A DNA stretch of 64,000 bases from Microbacterium oxydans (GTDB lineage: Bacteria > Actinomycetota > Actinomycetes > Actinomycetales > Microbacteriaceae), in contig NZ_JYIW01000024.1 in the NCBI RefSeq assembly GCF_000956525.1, positions 124,001-188,000 of the forward strand. The letters are read 5' to 3'. Made by a program: the position numbers and the translations under genes. Below the pieces are notes generated by a model. That model was not told the DNA's origin. It did no database searches and saw only the letters and a list, made by a program, of their open reading frames with translations. Shown piece by piece: positions 38,324 through 48,408 of the stretch. How positions within the stretch are numbered: position 1 is the first letter of the stretch; each line of letters opens with the position of its first letter.

Positions 38324-41300
38324 GTGCTCGAGTCAAATACTTTCGATGAGCTTCGCATCGGCCTGGCCACTGCGGACCACATCCGCGCATGGTCGTACGG
38401 TGAGGTCAAGAAGCCCGAAACCATCAACTACCGCACGCTGAAGCCGGAGAAGGACGGTCTCTTCGGAGAGCAGATCTTCGGCCCGTCCCGCGACTGGGAG
38501 TGCGCCTGCGGCAAGTACAAGCGTGTCCGCTTCAAGGGCATCGTCTGCGAGCGCTGCGGCGTGGAGGTCACCAAGAGCTCCGTCCGTCGTGAGCGCATGG
38601 GCCACATCGAGCTCGCCGCTCCCGTCACCCACATCTGGTACTTCAAGGGTGTTCCCTCGCGTCTGGGCTACCTGCTCGACATGGCGCCGAAGGACCTCGA
38701 GAAGGTCATCTACTTCGCCGCCTACATGGTCATCTCGGTCGACGAGGAAGCTCGTCACCGCGACCTGGGCACGCAGGAGAACAACATCCGTCTCGAGCTG
38801 AAGACGCTCGGTGACCGCCGCGACGCGAAGATCGCTGAGCGCCTGGCTCGTCTCGAGGAGGAGCTCGCTGCTCTCGAGGCCGAGGGTGCCAAGGCCGACG
38901 CGAAGAAGAAGGTCAAGGACGCCGCCGAGAAGGAGATGACGCTCACCCGCAAGGGTGCAGACGAGGCCATCGCCAAGCTCGAGCGCGTGTGGGAGGACTT
39001 CCGCACGCTCGAGGTGGGCGCACTCCGCCCCGAGGACGACGTCTTCCACGAGCTGCAGGACCGTTTCGGTCAGTACTTCGAGGCCTACATGGGTGCCGAG
39101 TCGATCCAGCGTCGCCTCGCAGCCTTCGACCTCGCCGGCGAAGCCGAGAACCTGCGTCTGCAGATCTCCGAGGGCAAGGGTCAGCGCAAGATCCGCGCGA
39201 TCAAGCGCCTGAAGGTCGTCAGCTCCTTCCTGGAGACCGGCATGAGCCCGGCCGCCATGGTGCTGGACGTCGTCCCGGTGATCCCGCCGGAGCTGCGCCC
39301 GATGGTGCAGCTCGACGGTGGCCGCTTCGCGACCTCCGACCTGAACGACCTCTACCGTCGTGTGATCAACCGCAACAACCGTCTTCGTCGTCTGATCGAC
39401 CTCGGTGCTCCCGAGATCATCGTCAACAACGAGAAGCGCATGCTGCAGGAGGCCGTCGACGCACTGTTCGACAACGGTCGCCGTGGTCGCCCGGTCACCG
39501 GTACCGGCAACCGCGCCCTGAAGTCGCTCAGCGACATGCTGAAGGGTAAGCAGGGTCGTTTCCGTCAGAACCTGCTCGGCAAGCGCGTCGACTACTCGGG
39601 CCGTTCGGTCATCATCGTCGGCCCGCAGCTGAAGCTGCACCAGTGCGGTCTGCCCAAGCAGATGGCTCTGGAGCTCTTCAAGCCGTTCGTGATCAAGCGT
39701 CTGATCGACCTCGGTCACTCGCAGAACATCAAGGCGGCGAAGCGCGCCGTCGAGCGCACCCGTCCCGAGGTCTGGGACGTGCTCGAGGAGATCATCCGCG
39801 AGCGCCCTGTGCTGCTGAACCGTGCACCCACCCTGCACCGTCTCGGCATCCAGGCGTTCGAGCCCCAGCTCGTCGAGGGCAAGGCCATCCAGCTGCACCC
39901 GCTCGTCTGCGCGGCGTTCAACGCCGACTTCGACGGTGACCAGATGGCTGTGCACCTGCCGCTCTCGGTCGAGGCTCAGGCCGAGGCCCGCGTGCTGATG
40001 CTCGCGTCGAACAACATCCTGAAGCCGTCTGACGGCCGTCCGGTCACCCTGCCCTCGCAGGACATGATCATCGGTCTGCACCACCTGACCACGGTCAAGG
40101 CCGGCGCAGCCGGTGAGGGACGTGCGTTCGGTTCCGTCGGCGAGGCGATCCTGGCCAAGGACGAGGGAACCCTCGACCTGCAGGCGAAGATCCGCATCCG
40201 TATCCCCGGTCTCACGTTCCTCGAGGGCGAAGCCCCCGAGAACTACGACCGTCACGGTCTCGTCGACGCCTCGCTGGGTCAGGCGATCTTCAACGACACG
40301 CTGCCGAAGGGCTACCCGTTCGTCCGCGAGCAGGCTGACAAGAACAAGCTGTCGCAGATCGTCAACAAGCTGGCCGAGGAGTACCCCAAGGTCGAGACGG
40401 CTGCCTCGCTGGACCGCATCAAGGACGCCGGTTTCTACTGGGCAACGCGCTCCGGTGTGACCGTCGCGCTGAGCGACATCCTCACGCCGCCGAACAAGGC
40501 GGAGATCGTCGCGGGCTACGAGAAGCAGGCCGCGAAGGTCCAGTCGCAGTACGAGAAGGGTCTGACGACCGACACCGAGCGTCGCCAGGAGCTCATCAAG
40601 ATCTGGACCGAGGCGACCGACGAGGTGCAGACGGCCATGAAGGCCAACTTCCCCGAGGACAACACCATCAACCGCATGGTGTCGTCGGGTGCTCGTGGTA
40701 ACTGGCTGCAGATCCGGAACATCGCCGGTATGCGTGGTCTGGTGAACAACCCCAAGGGTGAGATCATCCCGCGTCCGATCATCTCCTCGTACCGCGAGGG
40801 TCTGTCGGTTGCGGAGTACTTCATCGCGACGCACGGTACCCGTAAGGGTCTGGCCGACACCGCTCTGCGTACTGCCGACTCCGGGTACCTGACCCGTCGT
40901 CTGGTGGATGTCTCGCAGGACGTCATCATCCGTGAAGAGGACTGTGGCACGTCGAAGGGCCTCGAGCTCCCGATCGCCTCGCCGAACTCGCAGGGTGAGC
41001 TCGTCCGCGACGCGAACGTCGAGAACTCGGTGTTCGCTCGTACGCTGGCCTCCGCTGTCATCGACAGCAAGGGTGAGGTCCTCGCCGAAGCCGGTGAGGA
41101 CGTCGGCGACGTGCTCATCGACAAGCTGGTGGGTCTTGGCGTCGAGACGATCAAGGTTCGCTCGGTCCTGACCTGCGACTCCGCCGTCGGTGTCTGCGCG
41201 CAGTGCTACGGACGTTCGCTCGCGACCGGTAAGACGGTCGACATCGGCGAGGCCGTCGGCATCATCGCGGCCCAGTCGATCGGTGAGCCCGGTACCCAGC

Positions 41301-42199
41301 TGACGATGCGTACCTTCCACACCGGTGGTTCGGCATCTGCTGATGACATCACGCAGGGTCTGCCCCGTGTGCAGGAGCTGTTCGAGGCGCGTACCCCCAA
41401 GGGTGCGTCCCCGATCGCCGAGGCAGACGGGCGCATCACGATCGACGAGACCGACAAGGGCAAGAAGGTCATCCTGACGCCCGACAGCGGCGACGAGCCG
41501 GTCATCTACCCGGTGCTGAAGCGTGCGACGCTTCTCGTCGAGGACGGCCAGCACGTCACGGTCGGTCAGCCGATCCTGGTGGGAACGCTGGACCCCAAGG
41601 AGATCATGCGCGTCATGGGTGCTCGCGAGGTGCAGCGATACCTCGTCGGTGGCGTCCAGGGCGTGTACCGCTCGCAGGGTGTGCCGATCCACGACAAGCA
41701 CATCGAGGTCATCGTCCGTCAGATGCTCCGCAAGGTCACCGTCGTCGATCACGCCGACACGACCCTGCTCCCGGGTGAGATGGTCGACCTCAAGCGCTAC
41801 CAGACGATCAACCGCGAGGCTGTGGCAGAGGGCAAGCGCCCCGCGTCCGGTCGCCCGGAGCTGATGGGTATCACGAAGGCGTCGCTCGCGACCGAATCGT
41901 GGCTGTCCGCTGCTTCCTTCCAGGAGACGACCCGCGTGCTCACGCAGGCCGCCATGGAGGGCAAGCGCGACCCGCTGGTCGGTCTCAAGGAGAACGTCAT
42001 CATCGGAAAGCTCATCCCCGCCGGAACCGGTCTCTCGAAGTACCGCGACGTCACGGTCGAGGCCACCGAGGAAGCCAAGAGCGAGCGCTACCCGAACCGG
42101 ATCTTCGCATCCGACGGTGCGTACGCTGACGGCGACTTCGGCTACGTCGACTTCGACGCGTTCTCGACGGACGACATCACCCCCGGTACCTACAACTGA
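38324..42199 (+). CDS. rpoC: RNA polymerase beta' subunit
   Basis: A 1291-residue core subunit. Start is GTG at 38324 after aggagaa. N-terminal zinc site [20 protein letters not shown], catalytic loop NADFDGDQ at residues 533-540 (three Asp hold the active-site magnesium), and the second zinc site [11 protein letters not shown] with the upstream CGTSKG. An actinobacterial coiled insertion rich in Glu/Lys/Ala follows the first 170 residues. Cotranscribed with rpoB and followed by a strong terminator. Confidence 0.98.
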   Translation: MLESNTFDELRIGLATADHIRAWSYGEVKKPETINYRTLKPEKDGLFGEQIFGPSRDWECACGKYKRVRFKGIVCERCGVEVTKSSVRRERMGHIELAAPVTHIWYFKGVPSRLGYLLDMAPKDLEKVIYFAAYMVISVDEEARHRDLGTQENNIRLELKTLGDRRDAKIAERLARLEEELAALEAEGAKADAKKKVKDAAEKEMTLTRKGADEAIAKLERVWEDFRTLEVGALRPEDDVFHELQDRFGQYFEAYMGAESIQRRLAAFDLAGEAENLRLQISEGKGQRKIRAIKRLKVVSSFLETGMSPAAMVLDVVPVIPPELRPMVQLDGGRFATSDLNDLYRRVINRNNRLRRLIDLGAPEIIVNNEKRMLQEAVDALFDNGRRGRPVTGTGNRALKSLSDMLKGKQGRFRQNLLGKRVDYSGRSVIIVGPQLKLHQCGLPKQMALELFKPFVIKRLIDLGHSQNIKAAKRAVERTRPEVWDVLEEIIRERPVLLNRAPTLHRLGIQAFEPQLVEGKAIQLHPLVCAAFNADFDGDQMAVHLPLSVEAQAEARVLMLASNNILKPSDGRPVTLPSQDMIIGLHHLTTVKAGAAGEGRAFGSVGEAILAKDEGTLDLQAKIRIRIPGLTFLEGEAPENYDRHGLVDASLGQAIFNDTLPKGYPFVREQADKNKLSQIVNKLAEEYPKVETAASLDRIKDAGFYWATRSGVTVALSDILTPPNKAEIVAGYEKQAAKVQSQYEKGLTTDTERRQELIKIWTEATDEVQTAMKANFPEDNTINRMVSSGARGNWLQIRNIAGMRGLVNNPKGEIIPRPIISSYREGLSVAEYFIATHGTRKGLADTALRTADSGYLTRRLVDVSQDVIIREEDCGTSKGLELPIASPNSQGELVRDANVENSVFARTLASAVIDSKGEVLAEAGEDVGDVLIDKLVGLGVETIKVRSVLTCDSAVGVCAQCYGRSLATGKTVDIGEAVGIIAAQSIGEPGTQLTMRTFHTGGSASADDITQGLPRVQELFEARTPKGASPIAEADGRITIDETDKGKKVILTPDSGDEPVIYPVLKRATLLVEDGQHVTVGQPILVGTLDPKEIMRVMGAREVQRYLVGGVQGVYRSQGVPIHDKHIEVIVRQMLRKVTVVDHADTTLLPGEMVDLKRYQTINREAVAEGKRPASGRPELMGITKASLATESWLSAASFQETTRVLTQAAMEGKRDPLVGLKENVIIGKLIPAGTGLSKYRDVTVEATEEAKSERYPNRIFASDGAYADGDFGYVDFDAFSTDDITPGTYN

Positions 42200-42212
42200 G
42201 GTGTGACTGAAT

Positions 42213-42248
42213 GAAGAAGGCCCCGGGGTTCTCCTCGGGGCCTTCTTC
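42213..42248 (+). terminator. Rho-independent terminator of rpoBC
   Basis: Exact 13-bp stem gaagaaggccccg (42213-42225) with cggggccttcttc (42236-42248), 10-nt loop, 14 nt beyond the rpoC stop, with a pyrimidine-rich 3' arm. Classic position and shape. Confidence 0.88.
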
Positions 42249-42310
42249 GTGTCTGCGGATGCTTTGTGCTGCAGGTGGTGTGGACGTGCGGGGCGCAGGT
42301 TCGCAGAGGG

Positions 42311-42429
42311 AGGTGTCGCAGATGGCCGCGTCCGCGCTCGTGATGCGGCCATCTGCGACACCTGCCAGAAGAGAGGTGCCGGAACTGGCCGCTTCGTGAG
42401 CCGCGATACGGCCATCTGCGACACCTGCC
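42311..42429. repeat. 19-bp inverted repeat with an extra copy of its right arm
   Basis: aggtgtcgcagatggccgc (42311-42329) pairs exactly with 42345-42363. The 21-mer right-arm sequence starting cggccatctgcgacacc (42346-42366) occurs again at 42409-42429 after a degenerate left arm. The gap 42200-42470 otherwise holds only the rpoC terminator. Same arrangement as the element at 14951. Confidence 0.78.
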
Positions 42430-42470
42430 CGCCGCGCGTGACACCTTTTCCGCGTGCGCGCAGCGCAGGA

Positions 42471-43073
42471 TCAGCCGAACAGCCTGGCGACGATCGCCGA
42501 GGTGTACCCCGTGGGGGCGAGATTCGAGTACCGAGTGTCGATCAGGATGCCGTCACGCCAGAACAAGGTGCGACCGTCGGTGACCGGGTACTGCTCGTTC
42601 GGCCAGGTCTTCTCGCAGCGGGTGCCGCCGTCGGGGGTGAAGCAGGAGAATCCTTCGTCATTCGCCAGCGCATTGAGCATGTCGAGGGCGGGCCCACGGT
42701 TCATCTTCGAGATCTTCGTGGTCAGCCCGGTCGTGTCTGCGCCGGGACTCGCCCAGATGCAGGTGAGCGACCCGTCGGACCCCACGCCCGACGGGCCGAA
42801 CGCGGCGTCATTGAGCGGCGTGTCCCCGAGTTCGGCGAGGACCGACTCGGAGAGGATCGCACGGCAGTCGGTCGGCAGCGCGATGGTCTTCGTCGTGGCC
42901 GTCGGACTTGGTGATGGACTTGCGCTCGCGTCGGGCGACGAGGTCTCGGATGCGGACGCGGATGCCGGTGGGCTGCTGGTCGAGCCGGCGCCGTCGCCGG
43001 ACACGGGGCCGCACGCGGTCAGGGCGGCGACGAGCACGAGCAGAGCGGCGACGGTGACGGGGCGGGCGTTCAT
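42471..43073 (-). CDS. DUF3558-like lipoprotein
   Basis: A 200-residue secreted lipoprotein. Signal peptide with lipobox LTAC and Cys21, a Ser/Ala/Pro-rich linker of about 40 residues, then a globular domain with PTDCRAILS, LTCIWASPG and FSCFTPDGGTRC; these are conserved-looking Cys typical of DUF3558-type proteins. An ATG two codons upstream (43079) is an alternative start. It points towards the rpoC terminator and is divergent from the PfkB gene. Function unknown; family call by pattern only. Confidence 0.7.
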   Translation of the reverse strand: MNARPVTVAALLVLVAALTACGPVSGDGAGSTSSPPASASASETSSPDASASPSPSPTATTKTIALPTDCRAILSESVLAELGDTPLNDAAFGPSGVGSDGSLTCIWASPGADTTGLTTKISKMNRGPALDMLNALANDEGFSCFTPDGGTRCEKTWPNEQYPVTDGRTLFWRDGILIDTRYSNLAPTGYTSAIVARLFG

Positions 43074-43160
43074 GACCACACCGTACAGCGGCGCGCACAG
43101 CGTGGGCGAGCGGATCGCCGGGCGTCATCCGACGGTGTGCCGGCGCGATATTCTCAGCAG

Positions 43161-44087
43161 GTGAACACTGAGACCTCCCCAGGAACCGTGGTCGTCATCG
43201 GAGACGCCCTGATCGACGAGATCCGTGATGATGCAGGCGTGCGCGAGCTCGTGGGCGGCGCCGCGCTGAACGTCGCGGTCGGCCTTCGCCGACTCGGCGT
43301 CGAGACCACCCTGATCGCGATGGTGGGCGACGACGAACCCGGAGCGCACATCCGCGAGTACCTCGCCGACCATGGCGTGCAGCTGATCGCCAGCCCCGCG
43401 CCGCTCGGTTCCTCTCGAGCGATCGTCGAGCGTGCGGCGAACGGCGAACCGCAGTACGTGTTCAACGAGGCCGCGCAGCGGCGCAGCATCCGCTATTCCG
43501 ATGAAGCGCGACGGGCGATCGCGGAGGCCGGGCTGGTCGCGATCAGCTGTTTCCCCTTCGACGTGCCGGACGAGGTCGATGCGCTGGTCGATGCGCTCGG
43601 CGATGCCCGTGTCGCGGTCGATCCGAATCCGCGTACGGGGATGCTGAGCGACCGCGCCGAGTTCGTCCGCGGCTTCGAGCGGCTGGCCGCGGATGCCGCG
43701 ATCGCGAAGGTCGGTGCGGATGACGCGGCGATCCTCTACGACGGCGATCTCGATGCGCTCCGAGCCCGTCTGCGTGAACTGGGCACGGCAGCCGTCCTGG
43801 CCACCGCCGGCTCGGACGGGGCCACGATCGACGTCGAGGCCGGAGTCGCATCGGCCCCGATCTCGGAGCTACCCGGACCGATCATCGACACGGTCGGTGC
43901 CGGCGATGCCACCCTCGCAGCGGTCTCGGCGGGTCTCGTGCAGGGCTCTCCAGTCGCGTTGGGGGAGTGGCGTGCACTGCTTCAGCGAGCCATGGACATC
44001 GCGGCGGCGACCTGCCGTGCCGAGGGCGGACTCCTGCGCACTCCTGAGTCGTTGACGGATGCCGGACGAGGCGTGCACGGGAGCTGA
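43161..44087 (+). CDS. PfkB family carbohydrate kinase
   Basis: A 308-residue ribokinase-type kinase. N-terminal GDALIDEIR (substrate Asp), LVGGAALNVAVGLRRLG, and the catalytic DTVGAGDATLAAV near residue 252. Most like fructokinase/ribokinase members; exact sugar unknown. Start is taken as GTG at 43161; a GTG at 43137 is possible, and neither has a strong ribosome site. It is the last protein gene before tRNA-Tyr. Confidence 0.85.
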   Translation: MNTETSPGTVVVIGDALIDEIRDDAGVRELVGGAALNVAVGLRRLGVETTLIAMVGDDEPGAHIREYLADHGVQLIASPAPLGSSRAIVERAANGEPQYVFNEAAQRRSIRYSDEARRAIAEAGLVAISCFPFDVPDEVDALVDALGDARVAVDPNPRTGMLSDRAEFVRGFERLAADAAIAKVGADDAAILYDGDLDALRARLRELGTAAVLATAGSDGATIDVEAGVASAPISELPGPIIDTVGAGDATLAAVSAGLVQGSPVALGEWRALLQRAMDIAAATCRAEGGLLRTPESLTDAGRGVHGS

Positions 44088-44173
44088 CTCCTCGATTTCT
44101 TGACCCCGGCTCTGACCCGTATACTTATTCTTCGTGCCCCCGGTTGGCTGTCCAAGTCGGACGGGTGCGCTCT

Positions 44174-44255
44174 GGCGAGTTACCCAAGCGGCCAAAGGGA
44201 TCTGACTGTAAATCAGACTGCATCGCATTCGGGGGTTCGAATCCCTCACTCGCCA
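44174..44255 (+). tRNA. tRNA-Tyr (anticodon GTA)
   Basis: An 82-nt class II tRNA. Acceptor arms ggcgagt and actcgcc pair fully; anticodon stem-loop tctga-ctgtaaa-tcaga has anticodon GTA at 44199-44201 in the loop; long variable arm; T-loop ttcgaat. Discriminator A at 44255 and an encoded CCA at 44256-44258. A TTGACC (44100) with TATACT (44120) or ACTTAT (44123) upstream is a plausible promoter. The accessory island begins directly after it. Confidence 0.97.
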
Positions 44256-44313
44256 CCACGGGGTGTTCGCGGATCTAAGCACCACACGTTCGCGTATCTC
44301 AACTAGCACCGCA

Positions 44314-44350
44314 CAGAAAGAGCCGCCGAGAATCTCGGTGGCTCTTTCTG
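44314..44350 (+). terminator. Terminator downstream of tRNA-Tyr
   Basis: A 17-bp stem (44314-44330 with 44334-44350, one G-T wobble) and a 3-nt loop; the 3' arm ends in ggctctttctg. Clear intrinsic terminator about 55 nt beyond the tRNA. It also lies just past the stop of the leftward gene at 44377 and may serve both strands. Confidence 0.85.
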
Positions 44351-44376
44351 CTTCATCGGTGTCGGTGCGGCCTCAG

Positions 44377-45293
44377 CTATCCGCGCCAGTCCTTCGTCTC
44401 CAGCCATCGGAGGAACGGGATCGCGACGCTTCCTTCGCGAAGGCGGGCTTGTTCGTGAGCGGAGCGCAGTCGTTGCTCCGTGAACGTGATGCCTGAGGAG
44501 GGTGCGCCAAGCCACCTCAATGTGCTCAGCGTCTGCTCGAACACCTGATTCCATTTGCCTGGACGATCACGCCTCAGCTCGCACGGCAATGTCAGAATGT
44601 GCGTGGGGGAGAGGAGCGCTTCGTCACGTGCGCGTGAGCGTGCTTCCTGGAGGTCATGCACGCTTCCTTCTAGCGGTGCGTCGGCGAGGAGCTCATCGGT
44701 CTCGTCCAGGAAAACGAAGTGCGGTGACCTCCCCGCCCTCCATGTTCCGAAGAGAGAACTGCTAGGGCTCGGTACACCGTAGTGGGCCCACGCGCGTCGA
44801 GCGGGCAGCCTGTGCAGTAAGAAGTTGTGTGCTTGCTCTCGTGCTGCGTGGCTGGTCTCGTCAATTGCGTGGCCGCTCTCCGCCATGGCGATGTCCGACG
44901 TGGTCGTGAGGCCATAGCCTAACGCGAGCGAGACCAGGGAAGCCACGTTCTTCACCCAGCTCGTCTGCGTTGTAGCCACGAACGCCAAAGACCGTAGACC
45001 CTGCCACGGCACAGACAACACGGCGTCCCGAGGTGACGTGACGTACGAGATCGACCACGACGTGGGCTCGGCAACAGCGCCCACAGGAGGGCGCTCCCAC
45101 CGGTAGCCGGCGCCCACACATCGTCTTCGTCGCCGTCGTAGCAGTCGGCGTCGATGAACTCGAGCCGGAAGATGATGCGGGCTTCCGGGCTCAGGTCTCG
45201 TCCTTCGCGGGCGAAGGTGTTGGCCTCCGCGCGAAGGCTTGCGGCCAGGATGGCGATGAGTCGCTCCGCCGTCTCGAGGTCCGCTCGCTTCAT
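44377..45293 (-). pseudogene. Unknown protein gene with a -1 frameshift
   Basis: Two frames together give one protein of about 300 residues. From the ATG at 45293 (MKRADLETAERLIAILAASL) one frame is protein-like to about 45110 (ADCYDGDEDDVWAP). From there the neighbouring frame continues (YRWERPPVGAVAEPTSWSIS) to the TAG at 44377. The switch equals a single missing base near gtgtgggcgccggc. No family is recognised; the second half has mixed helices and no membrane segment or signal peptide. It begins directly after the stop of the small gene at 45294-45521. Could be true decay or an assembly error. Confidence 0.6.
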
Positions 45294-45521
45294 CTAGATG
45301 ACCGCCGCGTTCCCGTCGGGAGCCCACCCGTCAGTGTTCTCGTCGTGACTGACGACCCACTGCCCATCGACGCCGACCTCGTCTACGCGCGCCCGGACTG
45401 CCTCGCTCTGGTTGTCGTTGCTCCAGGTTGCCATGATGTCCTGGAGGCGGGTGGCGAGAGGTCGATGCTCTTCGCTCCCGCGTGAGCTTTTCGGAGGGTA
45501 TGGCGGAATTGTGTCCCCCAT
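45294..45521 (-). CDS. Small hypothetical protein
   Basis: A 75-residue acidic protein (RLQDIMATWSNDNQSEAVRA, ending TDGWAPDGNAAVI) that ends one base before the ATG of the frameshifted gene, suggesting a two-gene transcript. Not recognised. Its ATG lies in the loop of a 7-bp hairpin (45512-45530), so translation may be restrained. The first 15 residues are Pro-rich and less convincing than the rest. Confidence 0.5.
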   Translation of the reverse strand: MGDTIPPYPPKSSRGSEEHRPLATRLQDIMATWSNDNQSEAVRARVDEVGVDGQWVVSHDENTDGWAPDGNAAVI

Positions 45522-45530
45522 TCGGGGACA
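45512..45530 (-). promoter_or_regulatory. Hairpin holding a start codon in its loop
   Basis: Arms tgtcccc and ggggaca (45512-45518, 45524-45530) enclose a 5-nt loop that, on the minus strand, contains the ATG of the 75-residue gene. Such a hairpin could hinder initiation. It could also be coincidence. Confidence 0.4.
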
Positions 45531-45955
45531 GATTCCCGTACCTGAGTGTCTCGAAGGCCGGAGCGCTGCGCGCAGTTTCTGACCCCCAAAAAATCAAGTG
45601 TCCTCAACGGGAATGTCATTCGAGAAGGGGGCTAGGCCTATGAGTAGCATGTGCGTCTCTAATGTGAAAGTGAGACCGTGCAGCGATTGTCCGACCGCTT
45701 GAGGGCGCCTGGGGCTCGGGTTAGAACCGGGAAATATCCCAGTTCCGGGGATGAAATGCTTGGCTCGATGGAGTGCACGCTGCTGTCAATCTGCGAGCCT
45801 GTCGTCGTCTGAGATGGCGGATCGACGCGTGCAGTCGGCGTCAAACGTCTGGTCTGGTGACGTGATGTTTCACATTTCGGTTGGCTTGACCGTCAGGATC
45901 TGTGACAAGTAGTCTCCGAAAGAGCGACAGGCTAAAGGAGCTGGGGGGCTGCACG
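45522..45955. other. Intergenic region at the head of the island
   Basis: 434 bp between divergent genes, visibly poorer in GC than the flanks. No convincing protein frame. A possible sigma-70 promoter for the PPTase gene is TTGACC at 45886-45891 and TAGTCT at 45910-45915 with 18 bp between. A 12-bp near-palindrome gggaaatatccc lies near 45730. Confidence 0.5.
45886..45915 (+). promoter_or_regulatory. Candidate promoter of the PPTase cluster
   Basis: TTGACC and TAGTCT separated by 18 bp, about 40 bp before the PPTase start; ribosome site aaaggag follows at about 45934. The -35 is good, the -10 weak, as expected for a regulated promoter. Confidence 0.4.
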
Positions 45956-46849
45956 ATGTCGAGCACACTGAGCGCATCTGTGGCCACCGGTGAGCCTAAG
46001 AGTTCTCACGTCATCCCGCGACTTCTGCGCTCCACCAATATTCTGCGAGAGACAAATGTGTACGTCACTGATTCGAACGGTGTGGCTTCAAGCCTTGCGC
46101 TGAGTTTGATGGACGATACTGAGCGGCATCGCATGCACCGTCTCGACAAACGACACCGCGCCGACTTTGCGAAGCGGCGAGCCGTCCTGCGCCTGATTCT
46201 CGGGGCTTGTCTGGAAACAGTGCCAGATACGCCGTTTGAATCGTCAGCCTGCCGGCGATGCGGCGTTGCGCACGGCGCACCAATCAATACCTTCCTTCGG
46301 CGTGCCGGTCTGTCAGCGTCGGTAAGCCACACCGGTGGCCTTGTCGCCGTCGCTCTCTCTCCTCACCGCGTCGGTGTTGACATCGATTCCGTCGCAGGGG
46401 TGACGCCACCAGCCATATCCTTGGCCTTCACCCGCGGCGAACAGCTGGCGCTCCAGCGATCAGATCCTTCGAACCGACAGACTGTTGCCGCGCGAATATG
46501 GACGTCAAAGGAGGCGGCTTCGAAGGCTAGTGGCGAGGGCAGCCTGCTCCCGTTTCGTAACTGGGAGGTCAGCGCTAAGGCATCGGACTTCGCCGGTGCA
46601 GTCTTGGTGAGCTCGCCGCTACAAGACCAGTGGTCTGGGGTTACGATCCAACACTCAGCCGATCATGTCCTCTCCGTGGTTCTGAGCGCGGAGCCCAGCG
46701 GAGAACACAGGCCTTTCATCGCCAACACTGTCGCGATGGGAAGCGTACGACTGCACGTTGACCATCTGAGCATCGCCACGATCACGAGGCGGATCCCGAG
46801 TGATCCGAACGACCACGTCAACAACCATGGGGGCCATCATGACGACTGA
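45956..46849 (+). CDS. 4'-Phosphopantetheinyl transferase (Sfp type)
   Basis: A 297-residue enzyme that would attach phosphopantetheine from CoA to carrier proteins. Hallmarks: SVSHTGG at 122-128, GVDID at 140-144 (Asp142 and Asp144 hold magnesium) and WTSKEAASKASGEG from 182 (Glu186, Lys185). A CRRCG motif near residue 100 is seen in actinobacterial members. The last 30 residues are His/Asn/Asp-rich (NHGGHHDD) and unusual. Start ATG at 45956 after aaaggag. No carrier protein, PKS or NRPS gene is in the window, so its partner is elsewhere or lost. Confidence 0.88.
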   Translation: MSSTLSASVATGEPKSSHVIPRLLRSTNILRETNVYVTDSNGVASSLALSLMDDTERHRMHRLDKRHRADFAKRRAVLRLILGACLETVPDTPFESSACRRCGVAHGAPINTFLRRAGLSASVSHTGGLVAVALSPHRVGVDIDSVAGVTPPAISLAFTRGEQLALQRSDPSNRQTVAARIWTSKEAASKASGEGSLLPFRNWEVSAKASDFAGAVLVSSPLQDQWSGVTIQHSADHVLSVVLSAEPSGEHRPFIANTVAMGSVRLHVDHLSIATITRRIPSDPNDHVNNHGGHHDD

Positions 46850-47968
46850 CCAGACGATCCTTCTGTTTCCGGGCCAAGGAGCATATGCTCCAGGATGCAT
46901 TGACGAAGCCGCGGTTATCGACCCGCAGACTTATGAGGCTGTTCGCGCTGTCGGTGTCGAGCTACTCTCCGTCGACATCGAGGAGTTGCGCCATGACCCT
47001 CGTCCGCTCAGCGCTCTCGTACAGGACGCCTCGAAAGCTATCCAGCTTTCCATCTTTCTCGCCGCCGTTGTGGCGGGAAACAGGGCACTTGGCGCCTCGT
47101 CTCCTCAAAGCCTCATCGGCCACAGCTTCGGCGAGATCGCGGCGTGGACCGTCGGCGGGGCGTTTACCCCCGCCGACGGCGCCCGCATCGTTGCTCATCG
47201 AGTCCTAGCACTCGACGCCCATGCAGCACGAGATGGAGCGATGGCCGTATTCAAAGCCGTGCGCGGCCAAGTAGCCGCACTTTTGGATGCCGTTGGTTCA
47301 GATTCGCTTGTGATTGCTGGGACGAACAGCACCGACCAGATCGTGGTCTCTGGCCCGGTGAATCTGCTGTCGAAGGCAGAATCGTTGGCTGCCGTCCTCG
47401 ACATTGCTACTGCGCGGATCGCGTCTCCCTATGCATTCCATAATCCGCAGCTCTGGGGCGCACGAGCAGCGTTTCAGGATGCTGTGGCAGCGGTGCCCCA
47501 ACTGCGGCTCATGCGTTCTGCGGTCGCACCAGCGAAAGCGAAGCGCTGGCGGCTTACGAAGCCCGCCGCAATGCGATCTCGCGACCGTTTTACGAGTACA
47601 CGTGCGACTTCGCCAGCCTCGAGCCCTACCCGCCGGATGTCCGGGAGTTCCTTTCACACGCTGTCGATTCCTCCGAGCATGCATCTGCGCTCACAGGATT
47701 GTTCGCGCAGACCACAGATCCCCTCGAGTTCTTTGCCGTCGAACAAGTGGTGGACATTCTCCGTGAGGCGCAACGTCCGGTACGGGACTGGCGTCTACGG
47801 ACGTTGACAGCCGTCGCTGGGAATCGGGCACACCCATGGCGGCTAGCGCTGGCATCGTCGATGCTCTATCCACGCCTGGGCGAACTTGGGCGGTATCTAT
47901 CACAGCACGCCACTCCCAATCGGCAAGAACTCAGTAAGAGAAGGGACCCTCAATGGTCTACGCAATAA
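46839..47968 (+). pseudogene. Standalone malonyl-type acyltransferase, interrupted by a -1 frameshift
   Basis: The first frame (from the ATG at 46839, inside the end of the PPTase gene) encodes an acyltransferase: FPGQGAYAPG oxyanion loop, nucleophile Ser96 in GHSFGE, His201 in YAFHNP (AFH suggests malonyl rather than methylmalonyl choice). Near 47530 protein character moves to the frame one base back (EALAAYEARRNAISRPFYEY, then LEFFAVEQVVDILREAQRPV), which runs to 47968. Joined, the product is about 376 residues, the right size for a trans-acting AT. The catalytic Ser and His are before the break. A lost base, an assembly error or programmed slippage could explain it. Confidence 0.72.
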
Positions 47969-48408
47969 TCGTACGAAACAAGGTTCGAAACACTTTCGAG
48001 CAGATCAACTTGGGCAATTACGCCGCAATGGTCGCCGGGCTCAGTGACGAGTTCGAGTACGTGTTCCGCGGAGAACACGCTCTTGGGGGTCGAAGGGTCA
48101 CCAAGGAGGCCATGAACCGCTGGTGGGAGCGAACGCTAAGCGTGCTCCCCGGCGCTAAGTTCGATGTTCAGGAGGTTCTCGTCAATGGAGGTCCTTGGAA
48201 AACCCGAATTGCAGTGCGCTCTCTTGTCAGCGGTCCGCTCCCTGACGGTGAAAGATATGAAAACACCGTGTTCCAATTCATGACGTTGACGTGGGGCAAA
48301 GTCACGGCCGTCGAAACCGTTGAGGATCTTCAGATCCTTGAGCGTGCGCTGAAAAAGGTTGCAGACGCGGGGAACCCCGAAGCAGCCGCTCCGCCGATCA
48401 ATGGGTGA
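47953..48408 (+). CDS. NTF2/SnoaL-like protein
   Basis: A 151-residue protein of the nuclear-transport-factor-2 fold: helix RNTFEQINLGNYAAMVAGLS, then strands with EYVFRGEHALGGRRVTKEAM and the closing YENTVFQFMTLTWGKVTAVE. SnoaL-like members act as polyketide cyclases, isomerases or hydrolases; others only bind ligands. It overlaps the AT frame by 16 nt and the MFS gene by 8 nt, so it is co-translated with both. Confidence 0.78.
   Translation: MVYAIIVRNKVRNTFEQINLGNYAAMVAGLSDEFEYVFRGEHALGGRRVTKEAMNRWWERTLSVLPGAKFDVQEVLVNGGPWKTRIAVRSLVSGPLPDGERYENTVFQFMTLTWGKVTAVETVEDLQILERALKKVADAGNPEAAAPPING

Noticed and set aside
38333..42424. Open frame of 1363 codons antisense to rpoC
   Set aside because: Same cause as for rpoB; no domain, and rpoC on the other strand is certain.
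45640..45702. 20-residue Cys-containing reading frame (MSSMCVSN start)
   Set aside because: No good ribosome site or promoter, and no conserved pattern visible; random frames of this size are common.
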